From positions 215,001 to 279,000 of the forward strand of contig WPIO01000121.1 of the NCBI GenBank assembly GCA_009760855.2: 64,000 nt of DNA. The letters are read 5' to 3'. The position numbers and the translations under genes were made by a program. The stretch is from Cristatella mucedo. Lineage: Eukaryota; Bryozoa; Phylactolaemata; Cristatellidae. Under the pieces are notes generated by a model. That model saw only the letters and a program-made list of their open reading frames with translations. It was not told the origin of the DNA and made no database searches. Positions 27,370 through 37,761 of this stretch are shown piece after piece (the stretch's first letter is position 1; the number at the start of each line of letters is the position of its first letter).

Positions 27370-27660
27370 AAACGGAGTTTGAGTTATGCAGGAGTGTTTT
27401 TTTTCTTACAGTGCACTCCCAAGCGGCTTTCCGTACGAGTTTGCTATTCAACCAAATGGCTAGCCAATCGACTAGACCTCAAGGAACAAAGAGAATGAGG
27501 GAGCCAACAGCTGAGTCAGAAGAGCAGTCAGGTAAGAGAGGAGTTCGGAGGTAGAACCTCAGGGTTAATAAAAATGATAAAAATGTGACCCGAACATTTG
27601 GATGGAATATGATGTCGCTTCCTATTAGTCGTAGAAGTGAATGCCACAGTGCCGAACCTG
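27370..27660 (-). repeat. Degenerate R-family LINE 3' fragment
   Basis: GCAGGAGTGTTTT, CACTCCCAAGCGGCTTTCCG, GCTAGCCAATCGACT and CAAGGAACAAAGAGAA follow the same order as the R copy at 38.2 kb, with many changes. Confidence 0.5.
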
Positions 27661-27884
27661 CGGAGAAAAAATCTTCTGTCTCAATGACGTTCACATCTTG
27701 GAGTGAGACAGCTAACTAATCGACCAAAGAGGGTCCGGGATCACGACAAGGCTAAGAGGGGCGCAGCAGTTCAGTTAGGTATAATGGCGCCAAGCCTCGG
27801 CCTTTGACTCGTTCATCAGCTTAATTACAGGCAGGGTCACGTCAGCCACTGTGTGGCGGCTGAATAAAGAGGTGAGCCGTCGCA

Positions 27885-28032
27885 AGCTCCAAAAGACCGA
27901 CTCAACAACAAGCTGCATACGACGGTAGGTATCAGTTTATGCTCTAGTTAGTGGCCACGATAGCTAACTCGAGCTCCAAAAGACAAAAACAAGCTGCATA
28001 CGACGGTATGTATCAGCCTATGCTGACTCGAG
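27885..28032 (+). repeat. Local tandem duplication
   Basis: AAGCTGCATACGACGGTAGG near 27910 and the near-identical unit near 27990 are both preceded by AGCTCCAAAAGAC. The unit is about 75 bp. Confidence 0.6.
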
Positions 28033-28309
28033 CCACACATAATATAATAATTACCCATTTTTCTCGTTAGGCGAGCTCCAGTGGTGTAGGAAGCTGTCAA
28101 GATACAGCGAACATGACTCAGTAAATACCTGGGGTCGCAGCAACCATATCCACTGCATAACCTCCACGGCATAGTCTCTCAGCATGACAGTAAGAGTAGT
28201 GTTCAACAGCTTACTGATCCAGGCTTTTCTGTACCGTCCATCAATAGAGCTGGACAGAATAATTGATTCGACTACAACGTTTTGTCGTTCACTTTTCGGT
28301 CCATTCATA

Positions 28310-28800
28310 TTTTGGCTCTAGCCTACTAACCAGATATACCGCCTCACCACGACAAGCATCGTACCACCCGCTTTTCGGAAAATGACCGTTTACCTACACC
28401 TCGAAAAACCTCAAATCATTGGGAGACCGTGCCTTTAGTTTGCATGCTCCCAAAGACTAGAATTCACTACCGGCATCCGGCAAGGCATTTTCTGACTTGA
28501 TCACATTTAAAAATAAACTAAAATGCACCTATTGTGATAATATGTAGTGGGTCCTTGTGATTCGCTCTTTATGTGCTTATGCTTGATGACACTGTTGCTT
28601 GCTGCCACTAACCACACTTGAGTGCTGACCCTATGCATGTCACCTCTAATCGTGCTATTCATGTTGTTTATCGAGGGTGATATTTCCACTCACCATTTGA
28701 TCGTTTTCTTTTGAAACAAAATAAAGCATCTAATAGGAGATTAGGTTCTGTGGATCCCCTTTATCACGTTTAATATTGATATTATTATTAATAATATTAC
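28310..28800 (+). mobile_element. L2-type LINE 3' end, plus strand, decayed
   Basis: The plus strand encodes IGRPCL-like, then the ACCAAAGAC/AATTCACTACC equivalent of the LINE C-terminus, and TFKNKLKCTY, with stops. It continues into the LINE 3' untranslated region and a tail AGGAGATTAGGTTCTGTGG followed by TATTATTATTAATAATATT. It is the only L2 copy of this window on the plus strand with both coding and tail parts. Confidence 0.65.
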
Positions 28801-29750
28801 CGATAGAGCTTCCCGAGGCGAGCGGAAGGCTGCAGGGTCTTAATCGCAGGAATTGATTATGATTGCACAGCGATTTCTCCAAGTCCAAACGCTGGGTAAT
28901 AATGCTACAAAGCCGAAATTGCGGGAGTAAATGGCATGTATTGGTGGGTTTCCCCAAGAAATCGTATCCTCGTATAGATTGAAACTAAGGCTTGCACAGT
29001 TTGTACGTGCTTTGGTCATGCTGAATTGTTGTATTTGGGTTGCATGTTACTTGGTAATCAGAAGCTTCCTGTAATTTGGTCATTTCGGAACTACTATCGC
29101 ACTTATCAGAGTGGCTCTCTTATGCAGCATTCTCCAACCTGCCTGACATTATAGAGGCAGTTCCTATAAACGTGGAAAATTACCTGATATCAGCACTTCT
29201 GCTAATCATTTAGAGTTGAAGATGCATGAAGGAACGGCAGAGACGGCTGATGGCGAAGATGAATTGCAGGCGTGCGATTTATTTCCCGTATTTGAGCTAG
29301 CAAAAAAGATCGTGACAATGCAGGTTAGGTATTTGCACCTCGCTGTGCTGCTGCTAAGCCCATAGTTGCTGAGGTGATTTGAGAGTACAGATCAGGGAAG
29401 GTGGACAAATTCAATCTCTGTTCAACCTAAGAAACTAATTCCTCCATAGGATCGATGCACATTTACTATGTCGAATCAGTAAATCATAGATGCAGCTCAT
29501 CATCTTTTGTAAACTACAATGTGAATTATGTTATTGATTATTTTGTGTATTATGTTGTATTATGAATAGCGATTTCTAGGGTGTCACCAGTTTCGCTAGC
29601 CGATCGACAGAGTATCGTATGGTATGTGTACAGCGTATGCATTGACTCAAGTCGTATGCTCAGTCTTATGCGAGCAAAGTTGTATCAAAGCTAACTGTAA
29701 ATGTTTGTCTTATGCAAATACATTATTTCGAACAGGCCAGGTTTGGCTTA
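28801..29750. other. Interval without recognised gene
   Basis: No ORF with recognisable motifs and no repeats shared with other parts of the window were seen. Confidence 0.3.
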
Positions 29751-29757
29751 ATACATA

Positions 29758-29800
<43 letters not shown>

Positions 29801-29849
29801 TTATTTATTTTTCTTCTTCTATGCCCCTCTCTCTCACTCTCTCTCCCTC

Positions 29850-29905
<56 letters not shown>

Positions 29906-29906
29906 A
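29751..29906. repeat. Compound (TA)n(CT)n(TA)n(GA)n microsatellite
   Basis: TA repeats, a CT-rich spacer, TA again, then GA. ORFs across it are artefacts. From 29907 to 30317 nothing is recognised. Confidence 0.9.
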
Positions 29907-30317
29907 GGGGGGAAGGAGCAAGAGAGACAGAGTGTGAGACGGACCATTCTGCGAGGATAATTGAACAAATTGTAGCAACTTTTATTGGAATGTTTTTGTT
30001 CTAAATGCTTTGTGGCTTACGGTGGTTGCTTTGAGGTTTACTCGACAGGTAGAGGAGCTAGAACTTAAAATGTAGGCTCATTTGGAGTCGACGCTCACAA
30101 CCGGCGTATACATTTACGTTCTGTAATGAATTCTGAAATAATCACCTCCCCTCTTTTCCTGCATACAGTCTCGGCCGCCGTCTGCCGACGTTAACTCGCA
30201 ACCGACTCCTTTCAAAGCTCGCAGACTTCAGCCAACGGGCTTGCAACAGCTCGACTCGGCAGCTTCGCTCCTGCCTCGCTCTATGGTCATTCGGCGAATT
30301 CCCGCAGTTAAAGCGAG

Positions 30318-30722
30318 CCGGAGAGTTTCGGAAAGCTCACCCACAGCCTAGACAGCTTTCGATACAATGCGGCACCAAAAATACTTCATTTCATATGCAA
30401 AAGGAAAAGTGAGAAGCATAGCTGACTCACGAGAGCATTTGGTGTAGTTAGTAGCATGGAAGTTGTGACTCGGTAAGGCTTTAAAGGTTCTATCATAATC
30501 AGCCCCAGGAGTGTGGTTTTTTTGTTGCATAAGAGTTGTGGAAGCGAACTACAAAGTCTTGGACCAGCACTCTGCTACCAATGGTCCTTAAGCTGAGGAA
30601 TAAAACTTCTAATTTATTGTTTATACAGGAGCGAAAGAAGAGAAACGAAAAACGGTGCAACAGTTTAGCTGAATATAAAGACGAACCAAGTGCCGATGAG
30701 CCTTGTGAGTCAGCGTAGGAAC
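30318..30722 (-). repeat. R-family LINE fragment
   Basis: It aligns with 38270-38660: CTCACCCACAGCCTAGACAG, GTTAGTAGCATGGAAG, GTGGAAGCGAACTACAAAGT and AACTTCTAATTTATTG all have counterparts there in the same order. It abuts the L2-type LINE tail at 30735. Confidence 0.6.
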
Positions 30723-30734
30723 TTTACTTTAACA

Positions 30735-32430
30735 ATAATAATAATAATATTGCACTTTATAAAGCGCCCTCAGAGAACTTAATCTCTTTCTAGGCGCTTT
30801 ACATTTGCTACAAAGTGATACGCAATAGAATAGTAAGTAAAATCATGCTTGAAAAACAAACAAAATGAATAACATGGTTAGGGGTTACATGCACTGGGTC
30901 AGCATGCAAATGTGGTAAGTGGCAGCATGAACAGTGTCAGCACGCATAAGCACATCAAGGACGAATCACAAGGACCCACTAAATGCTGTCCTAAATAGGT
31001 ATGTTTTTAAGTTTCTTTTAAATGTTGTCAGGTCAGGGGATGTTCTGATGCAGGTCGGGAGGGAGTTCCAGGCTGTGGGAGCATACGAGCTAAATGCACG
31101 GTCTCCAAAGGATTTAAGGTTTGTACGAGGTATTTCTAGACTGTTAGATTCCGAAAAGCGAGTGGTACGATGCTTTGCCTGATGGGGTAGTATCTCTGAA
31201 AGATAGGCTGGAGCCATAGAATGAAGAGACCTAAAAGTGAGCGACAAAACCTTGAAGTCAATCCGTTGCTTGACTGGTAACCAGTGCAGGTCGGCGAGAA
31301 GTGGAGTAATGTGGCAACTGCGACGCTCACGACAGACAAGCCTAGCTGCAGAGTTTTGCACCAGCTGCAATCGCCTGATCGCACAAGCTGGTAGGCCAGT
31401 AAGCAGTGAGTTGCAGAAGTCGAGACGAAATGTCACGAATGCATGGACCAACTTGGACGTGGTATCCTTATCTAAACAAGCCCTAATATTAGCAATGTTA
31501 TGAAGCTGAAAATAGGCTGATTTGACTGTGGAGCTGATGTGGTCGTCTAACGAGAGGTCGCTTTGGAATATGACACCTAGATTTCGAGCTGATGTAACTG
31601 GAGATATGCTGGCAGAGCAAATTTTGAAAGTCAGCCTTTCCAATTTCTGAATAACACTAGGTTTGCCCATAACTAGTAAGTTAGTTTTATCATCGTTTAG
31701 TTTTAGAAAATTTGCTGCCATCCATGATCGGATGTCATCAATGCATGCAGCAAGTGAGTTGAGAGAATTTGAGGTTCTCGAAGGCTGGGAGGGATCAAAG
31801 CAAAGGTACAACTGAGTGTCATCCGCATAGAAGTGAAAGCCTAGATTGTGCTTGGCAATCACATCAGCGAGAGGGAGAGTATAAACGGTGAAAAGGACCG
31901 GACCTAGCACAGAGCCCTGAGGTACTCCATATTTTAGAGGTACTTCAGATGATCTTTGTCCATTCACGTCAACACTCTGGAGTCTCCCACTGAGATAGGA
32001 CCTGAACCACTGCAGAGCAGTGCCAGTGATGCCCAGGCGAGATGAGAGGCGCTCTAGAAGTACTTTGTGATCGATGGTATCAAAAGCTGCCGAAAGATCG
32101 AGCAAAACAAGAAGAGACACTCTACCCATGTCTGCATTCCTAAGTAGGTCGTTGTATACCCGAAGCAATGCTGACTCTGTGGAGTGATTAGCTCTAAAGC
32201 CAGACTGGAACTTACTAGCAAGGTGTGAGGTTTCGACATACGAGTTCAGCTGGTCTGCCACGACCCGTTCCAGTGTCTTTGATAGGAATGGTAGAAGGGA
32301 GACTGGGCGGTAGTTGCTTAAGTTCTCTCGGTCTAGTGTAGCTTTCTTGAGAAGTTGCCTGACTACAGCTTTTTTGAAAGGTGCTGGGACCTGACCTGAG
32401 GCTAATGACATATTAATGATGTTGGTTATG
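30735..32430 (-). mobile_element. L2/CR1-type non-LTR retrotransposon, 5'-truncated, best copy of the window
   Basis: Minus-strand element: the RT frame starts upstream of 32411 and ends at 30966. Then come about 150 bp of 3' untranslated region and the tail AAGCGCCTAGAAAGAGATTA ... GGGCGCTTTATAAAGTGC, with (ATT)n at about 30735-30752. A fragment of the R family lies on each side, in opposite orientations. The endonuclease domain is missing because of 5' truncation, near 32430. Confidence 0.85.
30966..32411 (-). CDS. Reverse transcriptase ORF of L2/CR1-type LINE (481 codons, no stops)
   Basis: It copies LINE RNA into DNA at the target site. Motifs in order: [60 protein letters not shown], the catalytic [30 protein letters not shown], then the connector CNSLLTGLP and [14 protein letters not shown], and the C-terminal [13 protein letters not shown] with WNSLP. 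All motif spacing is normal and the frame is open through the stop, so this insertion is fairly young. The frame remains open slightly upstream of the first Met ([10 protein letters not shown]), so the true ORF began further upstream and has been cut. Shorter related copies occur at 17.2, 28.3, 47.3, 50.6, 53.3-57.3, 57.5, 58.7 and 60.2 kb. Confidence 0.88.
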   Translation of the reverse strand: MSLASGQVPAPFKKAVVRQLLKKATLDRENLSNYRPVSLLPFLSKTLERVVADQLNSYVETSHLASKFQSGFRANHSTESALLRVYNDLLRNADMGRVSLLVLLDLSAAFDTIDHKVLLERLSSRLGITGTALQWFRSYLSGRLQSVDVNGQRSSEVPLKYGVPQGSVLGPVLFTVYTLPLADVIAKHNLGFHFYADDTQLYLCFDPSQPSRTSNSLNSLAACIDDIRSWMAANFLKLNDDKTNLLVMGKPSVIQKLERLTFKICSASISPVTSARNLGVIFQSDLSLDDHISSTVKSAYFQLHNIANIRACLDKDTTSKLVHAFVTFRLDFCNSLLTGLPACAIRRLQLVQNSAARLVCRERRSCHITPLLADLHWLPVKQRIDFKVLSLTFRSLHSMAPAYLSEILPHQAKHRTTRFSESNSLEIPRTNLKSFGDRAFSSYAPTAWNSLPTCIRTSPDLTTFKRNLKTYLFRTAFSGSL

Positions 32431-32775
32431 CATTTGTATCCATTGACTAACCAGAAGCAATCCTGGTCCTAAACTGTGGAGCTCGCTTCTACAATTCTTA
32501 TGCAACGACAACTACTCTCTTACTGCCGACTACGGCGCATCTTTTTCAGCGGTTCTGTGCTGCTACTTCTATGCTACTCACTACCACAACTGCTCTTCTA
32601 ACTCTTGCTATGCTTCCCACTTTCTCTGTGTTGCGTGTTACGAAGTCTGTTGGCTACCGAATGCGTACCAAAAGCCGCTAAGGCTGTGAGTGTGCTATAC
32701 AAAACTCTCCTGGGTAACACCCACGTGGTCTTTATGACTTTGTGGAGTTACAAACAGAGATACATTACATCCAAG
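32430..32775 (+). repeat. R-family LINE 3' fragment, inverted relative to the 38 kb copy
   Basis: The reverse complement matches 38190-38500, including CACAGCCTTAGCGGC, GGGAAGCATAGCAAGAG and AGAAGCGAGCTCCACAGTTT. The outer end shows a TACATTACATCC tail. Confidence 0.65.
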
Positions 32776-32819
32776 CTCTTCTAGCACAGCAGACTACGGT
32801 CATTCTTACGATCAAACTA

Positions 32820-33065
32820 GGGATTCCTTCAAAGCCACCGTGGAAGACAGCTCATAATCTTACATGTGGATAGGACCTAGTGGCTAGCAGTGGTGGCTAG
32901 CAGACTTCTGAACGAAGCTTTTAGAAATTATGCAGCCGTCGAAGATGTCACCTTAATTCCGACCACGTGTTGAGATTCGCACAGCAACATCACCTGTTGG
33001 AGGCGCATAAGCTTTTATTCCAGCCACACGCATGGGGTCTCACCTGAGCAGCACTTCAGTTGTAT
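32820..33065 (-). repeat. R-family LINE internal fragment
   Basis: AGCCACCGTGGAAGACAGCT, GAACGAAGCTTTTAGAA and the CACAGCAACATCACC zone match 38875-39105 in the same orientation. Confidence 0.6.
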
Positions 33066-34640
33066 GGTTGTTTAGTTAAAAGAAATTTGCATACATTCAG
33101 GAATAATGTCTGGAAGGCGTTTTTCAGTCGCTGGTTACGAAGGCAGCCGTTACGTCTACAGCTCTAGGATAGCAGTATTTCCGGAATCTTTGCTGCATAG
33201 GATGCCCTTGGTTACACGGAGGAGATCAGTCTCAGCAGTGTACTGCCGCTTGTAATCCGCTTGAAATGTGTTCAGTAATTAATTATTATCATTGAGTGAT
33301 AGGTGCTGCTGAGCGACAATTCTTTAAAGAATCTCCGGCACCAGCAGCAAGCGAGTGGACGCACGACGCTGCCGAACTACTCGAGTGAACGCTACACGAC
33401 AGTTCTCTATCGGCCCGCTGTTATTATTATCATTATTATTACTAGTGTTATCACTACGTAAATTGGCGGCCTCACTTCATATATATTGAGAAAGTGTAAA
33501 TATATAAATATAATAATAATAATATAATAGTCATATAATATATAATGTCAAATATAATATAATACATAAAGACAAAGCCACGCTGACAACGCTTCCTGCT
33601 TGCCAGCTCAGGGTGGCGCGCATTCGTATTATCACTTACTGTGAGAAAAATGTCACGTATGAAAGTAGAAAAAAAGTTCTCTTGAAGACGTAAAGAGATT
33701 GCGGTGCTTTTGCTCAAATAGTAGCCGCAAGGAACAGCTATGCACTCATTGGTCGAGTGGGGAACGGGCGTCACGTGCGTCCCCTGATAATCGGAGACAG
33801 TCTGAAACGATCCGTCGCTGTGACGTCTGCTCGCTCCGACGCCTTCGGCTGGCGAACTGCCACTGCCCCCCACCCCCGGGCTGAACCCTCTTCTCAGCCA
33901 TCTGAAACAAATTATGTTGGTCCGTACCCTACTCGCACGAACACGAGCGTGTATTTATTTCGCGATTCGAAGTTCATCAAGTGACCGGTATCTCGTGTGC
34001 CCTTTTGGGAGCCACGGCCCGCTGGCTGTATGGCGCTCGCTGCCACGCCCCTCGGTTTCTCTTCAGGGGAGGTAATGGGGCCTAGCGTTGAGGCTCAGAC
34101 ATACGCTTCCCGCTCGGCCAAAGTAGCACCGAGCCGCTGGCAGCCGCTGGAGCAGCCCGATCGCTTCGGCTTCTCCGGTCCGCCTGGCCAGGGAGGCGGA
34201 CGCCTCAGCTGCCACAACCGTGTGAAGCGTTTGTTGCAGCTAGCAGTCCGCCATTTTTAGGACGGCGGGCTCGGTCGGAGTGGTGCGTCCGCTTGCCTCC
34301 GGCGCCCCGGCAGCACCAGTCACGGTACTGGCGCCGCCGCCGCCGCCGCCGCTGCTTGCACCCGCTGAGTAAGCCACGTGCCTCATTCGAACTGCACGGC
34401 CGCTGCCGCCACGATTAATCATCGACGTCGCTTCCTACTTCATAAGCACAGCTTTTTTGCGAGTCTTTCGACCGACTGTCTAAGCCGACCTCTCGCATCT
34501 CGTGAAAAAGCGGCACACCGATACGCTCGCTACAGCGACTACTACTGTGTGCTCCATATGACTGCAAGTGACCACAAGACGGCGCTCCGACACCGTTCGC
34601 AAGCTCAGCCGTGCCCTGCAACCATTGCTCGTGGGAGCGC
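33066..34640. other. Interval without recognised gene
   Basis: It contains AT-rich microsatellite-like stretches near 33480-33550 and a GC-rich zone from 34000 to 34400, where overlapping ORFs (for example 34240-34422 minus, Gly-rich) are compositional. No gene is supported. Confidence 0.3.
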
Positions 34641-34649
34641 ACTTCTGCT

Positions 34650-35560
34650 GCCGTGCCGAGTGAGCGTATTTGCTCGCTCTCGTGGTCGATAATTTGGTTG
34701 CTCTGACTGAGGTGGCGCTGTATTGTCACTTACTCTCTATCGAGGACGACGTCCGCCGTGCATCGACTGAAAGTTGCAGAAAGCAGAGACGATCGCCGTC
34801 GAATAGAAGAGCTTACGAGCTGCTCGTGGGCACAGCAGCTGTGCCATTTCCGCAACGGCTTGCAGATAAAGTGTGTCTATCGGCCGTTTTTTATATATTT
34901 AGCCGTAGCCACTGATCGCGTACCCACATCGAATGAGGAAGGCCTGCTTGCCGTGTTGCCTGTGCTAACAAGTCGCTTCGGCCGCCCGCCACAGAAGAAA
35001 GGAGACTAACCAATACGTGCACCGAATCGCTCCGGCTGGTGCTGAAAGCTGGCAACGATGCCTCGATGCAAACGAGGATTGCAAGGACGCTTGTAACGCT
35101 GCAGCCGGCTTAGCTAATCGAGGGCGGCTGACACTCCATGGCTGAAGCCACAAGACAGATATCGAACATCATAAAGCTCGGTCATTTCGTGGTGGTCAAA
35201 AAGAAGATGGTTGGCCTTACTGTGGGTCTACTGCTGCTTCATCCTTGCGTGCTTCAGAGCCAGGGGAGCCGGTGAGTCGTCAAGGATACTCGTTAGCTGC
35301 AGTAGCTGCGACTGGATCAGACGTAATGCAGTCTCGAGTCTTGAGCTATCAGCTCGTGATCGCTTCGACTCCTTGGAAAGCATAACGCCTGATTTAAATG
35401 AGTCGGGAGTTTGCTTTGCAATAACTTTGCCATGCGTGATCAGTTTGTAATCTCGGGATCCATATGTCACCTATTCACTGTTCTTCTGTCCCTATCTCTG
35501 TCTCCTGTTTGTTTTTGTCCCTGTCTTTGTCCCTGTCTCTGTCCGTCTCTATCTTGTCAT
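34650..35560 (+). pseudogene. Relic 5' module of a gene B paralogue (promoter, frameshifted first exon, intron start)
   Basis: It shares GAGGACGACGTCCGCCGTGC and CTCGTGGGCACAGCAGCTGT with three other modules (35.58, 35.82 and 48.1 kb). A TATA-like ATCATAAAG (about 35169) precedes an ATG at 35207 and a donor GTGAGTCG at 35272. From ATG to donor is 65 bp, against 64 in gene B counted from its second ATG, so the frame YCCFILACF before the donor is not joined to the ATG. About 280 bp of intron after the donor is also shared with the 48.7 kb copy. Confidence 0.6.
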
Positions 35561-35574
35561 TGTGCTGCTACGCC

Positions 35575-35765
35575 GCGTTAGCGTGTTTTCTCGCTCACGC
35601 GGTCGATTTTTGGTCTTTCTGACTAAGGTGGCTCAGCTTTGTCGATTCCGTCTCGATCTGAGGAGACTTCGCTTCGCATTGACTGAGCGTTTCTAAAGTG
35701 ACGAGTCGATCGCCGCCGAATTGAAAAGCTGGCAAGAGACACGTGGGCACAGTAGCCTCTTTATC
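35575..35765 (+). repeat. Gene B upstream module, internal copy 1
   Basis: It contains TCACGCGGTCGATTTTTGG, the CGCATTGACTGAGCGTTTCT zone and ACGTGGGCACAGTAGCC. It is repeated almost at once at 35815-36050. Confidence 0.7.
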
Positions 35766-35814
35766 CCTGTCTCTGTCCGGCTCTGTCTGTCTTCATCTTG
35801 TCATTGTGCTGCTG

Positions 35815-36050
35815 AGCCGCGTTCGCGTATTTGCTCGCTCACGCGGTCGATTTTCTGTCTTTCTGACCGACGTAGCCCAGCTTCGTCGATTCCGCTCTGT
35901 CTGAGGACGTCCGCTTCGCATTGATTGAGCGTTTCTAAAGCACCAAGTTGATCGCCGCTGGATGGAAAAGCTGGCGAGAGACTCGTGGGCACAGTAGCCG
36001 TGACGTTTCTGCTACCTCTTGGAGATTTTGTGTATCTATCAGACCAGTCG
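35815..36050 (+). repeat. Gene B upstream module, internal copy 2 (adjacent to the live promoter)
   Basis: TCACGCGGTCGATTTTCTG, GAGGACGTCCGCTTCGCATT and ACTCGTGGGCACAGTAGCCG match the preceding copy and those at 34.66 and 48.1 kb. Such a repeated block before a TATA element may hold regulatory sites. Confidence 0.7.
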
Positions 36051-36304
36051 TTTACATTTAGTGGTTGGGCTGTCAATAAAAAAGCGAAAGACCTCTGCGG
36101 GAGCGACCTTCGCATGCAGACTCACTTTAGACGCTTGCAAAAGCAGACAGGAGCAGGAACAAATAACTCTGCCGAATCGCTTTAGCGAGCTCTAAGAATT
36201 GGCGGTGGTGCCTGGATGCACTAGCGACGAGCCGTGAATGCTGAAACAGGGCGTCGCTTTGTGCAGCCTCCTGCTAACATTTGCTCACTGAAGCCAATCG
36301 ATCA

Positions 36305-36312
36305 CTATAAAG
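36305..36312 (+). promoter_or_regulatory. TATA-like element of gene B
   Basis: CTATAAAG lies 28-35 bp before the tandem ATGATG at 36340. If it acts at the usual distance, the leader would be nearly absent. The spacing is kept in the copy at 48.6 kb. Confidence 0.5.
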
Positions 36313-36339
36313 CTCAGTTGCTGCTCAGTAGTAACAGCG

Positions 36340-36406
36340 ATGATGGTCTCGCTTGCTGCGTCCTGCTGCTGTTTCATTCTCGTGTGCTGCAGAGCAGGTG
36401 AAGCAG
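36340..36406 (+). CDS. Gene B exon 1, signal peptide
   Basis: Tandem ATGATG, then a hydrophobic Cys-rich core ending CCRAGEA, with donor GTGAGT at 36407 (phase 1). The copy at 48645-48711 has identical length and reading frame, but ATGATG has become AGGATA. Confidence 0.6.
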
Positions 36407-36475
36407 GTGAGTCATCGATGGTATTGTCTGCCTGCTGCGCCGGCGACTCAGTTTGATGCGACGCAGCCTCATGTC

Positions 36476-36524
<49 letters not shown>

Positions 36525-36525
36525 G

Positions 36526-36566
<41 letters not shown>

Positions 36567-37655
36567 TGTGTGTGTGGGTGTGTGTGGGTGTGTGTGTATA
36601 CGTATATATACAATCTGGTGTGAAATTTTTATACTTGTTTGAAGTTTATATATAAAATATATATATATATATTTATATAACGAGCCATCTGGTGTAAGTG
36701 AAGGGAAACTATCCACACTGCGGTGAGCCGCCAATCCCTTATGAAGATCATTCGCGCGGATGATCGAGATTAAGTATAGCAGAGGAGCGTCTCCGTCTGT
36801 TCACCTCATCACGTGATAGCCGACGTTCGTTCTGGAGAGATGGCGAATGTCGACTTTAAATCAGTCGCTCTCGGTCGGTTGGGCGCACCTCACTTTTAGC
36901 GAGATTAAACTTCACGATGCCATCCCGCCGCCCTCATAGAAAAACGCGCCGGCACGAGCCTCGCTTCGCTTTGGCAACCAGAGCGTCGTAGCCCGGCGGC
37001 CTGTTGGCCACGACCCCACGTCGCAGCGCTGTCCTACATCGCTGTCGAAGACGCGGCGACGTGGCAGTCGTAATACGGAGCGTCGCTCGCCACGTGCAGC
37101 AAGGACGGAGTGCTTCGACTCGCCTGTGCAGGCCTCTGGTGCGACCACGGACGCGGAAGAGTGCCGCCTTATGCGATTGGCTGCCCTGCCGTTGACTGAG
37201 AACGAAGCGTTCTGCACGAACGAGATGGAGCGTCGAGCGTCGTCTGCAGCAGCTTGGCTGCCAGCACTAGACAAGTGCTTGCAAAGCTGAAAGCAAAGCA
37301 AAACAGTACGCCAGCGCTCAGTCCAGGGCTGCCAACGTTCGTCGAGCTCAAGACCGCGAGCGAGCTGCTTACGTGCGACTGTGTGATTTGCAACAGCGAA
37401 CTCACTGCTACTTCAGCGCCAGCGTCGGTCGCAAGTATCGTCGGCTGCTCTTCTGGTCACGTGACAGCACCGTTCCGAACAGGTACCCGGCCGCAGCATC
37501 CATTTGGCTCGCAGGGCCCCTACACCGCAGCTCCAAAGAAGCCGACTCCCAGCCGCTAAGATCCTTATCTTGGCGATGGAGATGAAAAAAGAGGGTCAGA
37601 GGTCAGATGTATTTATCGTGCATACACAGACACGCAAACACGCACACACACGCAG

Positions 37656-37689
<34 letters not shown>

Positions 37690-37727
37690 GCACACGCACG
37701 CACGCACGCATGCACACACACACATAT

Positions 37728-37761
<34 letters not shown>

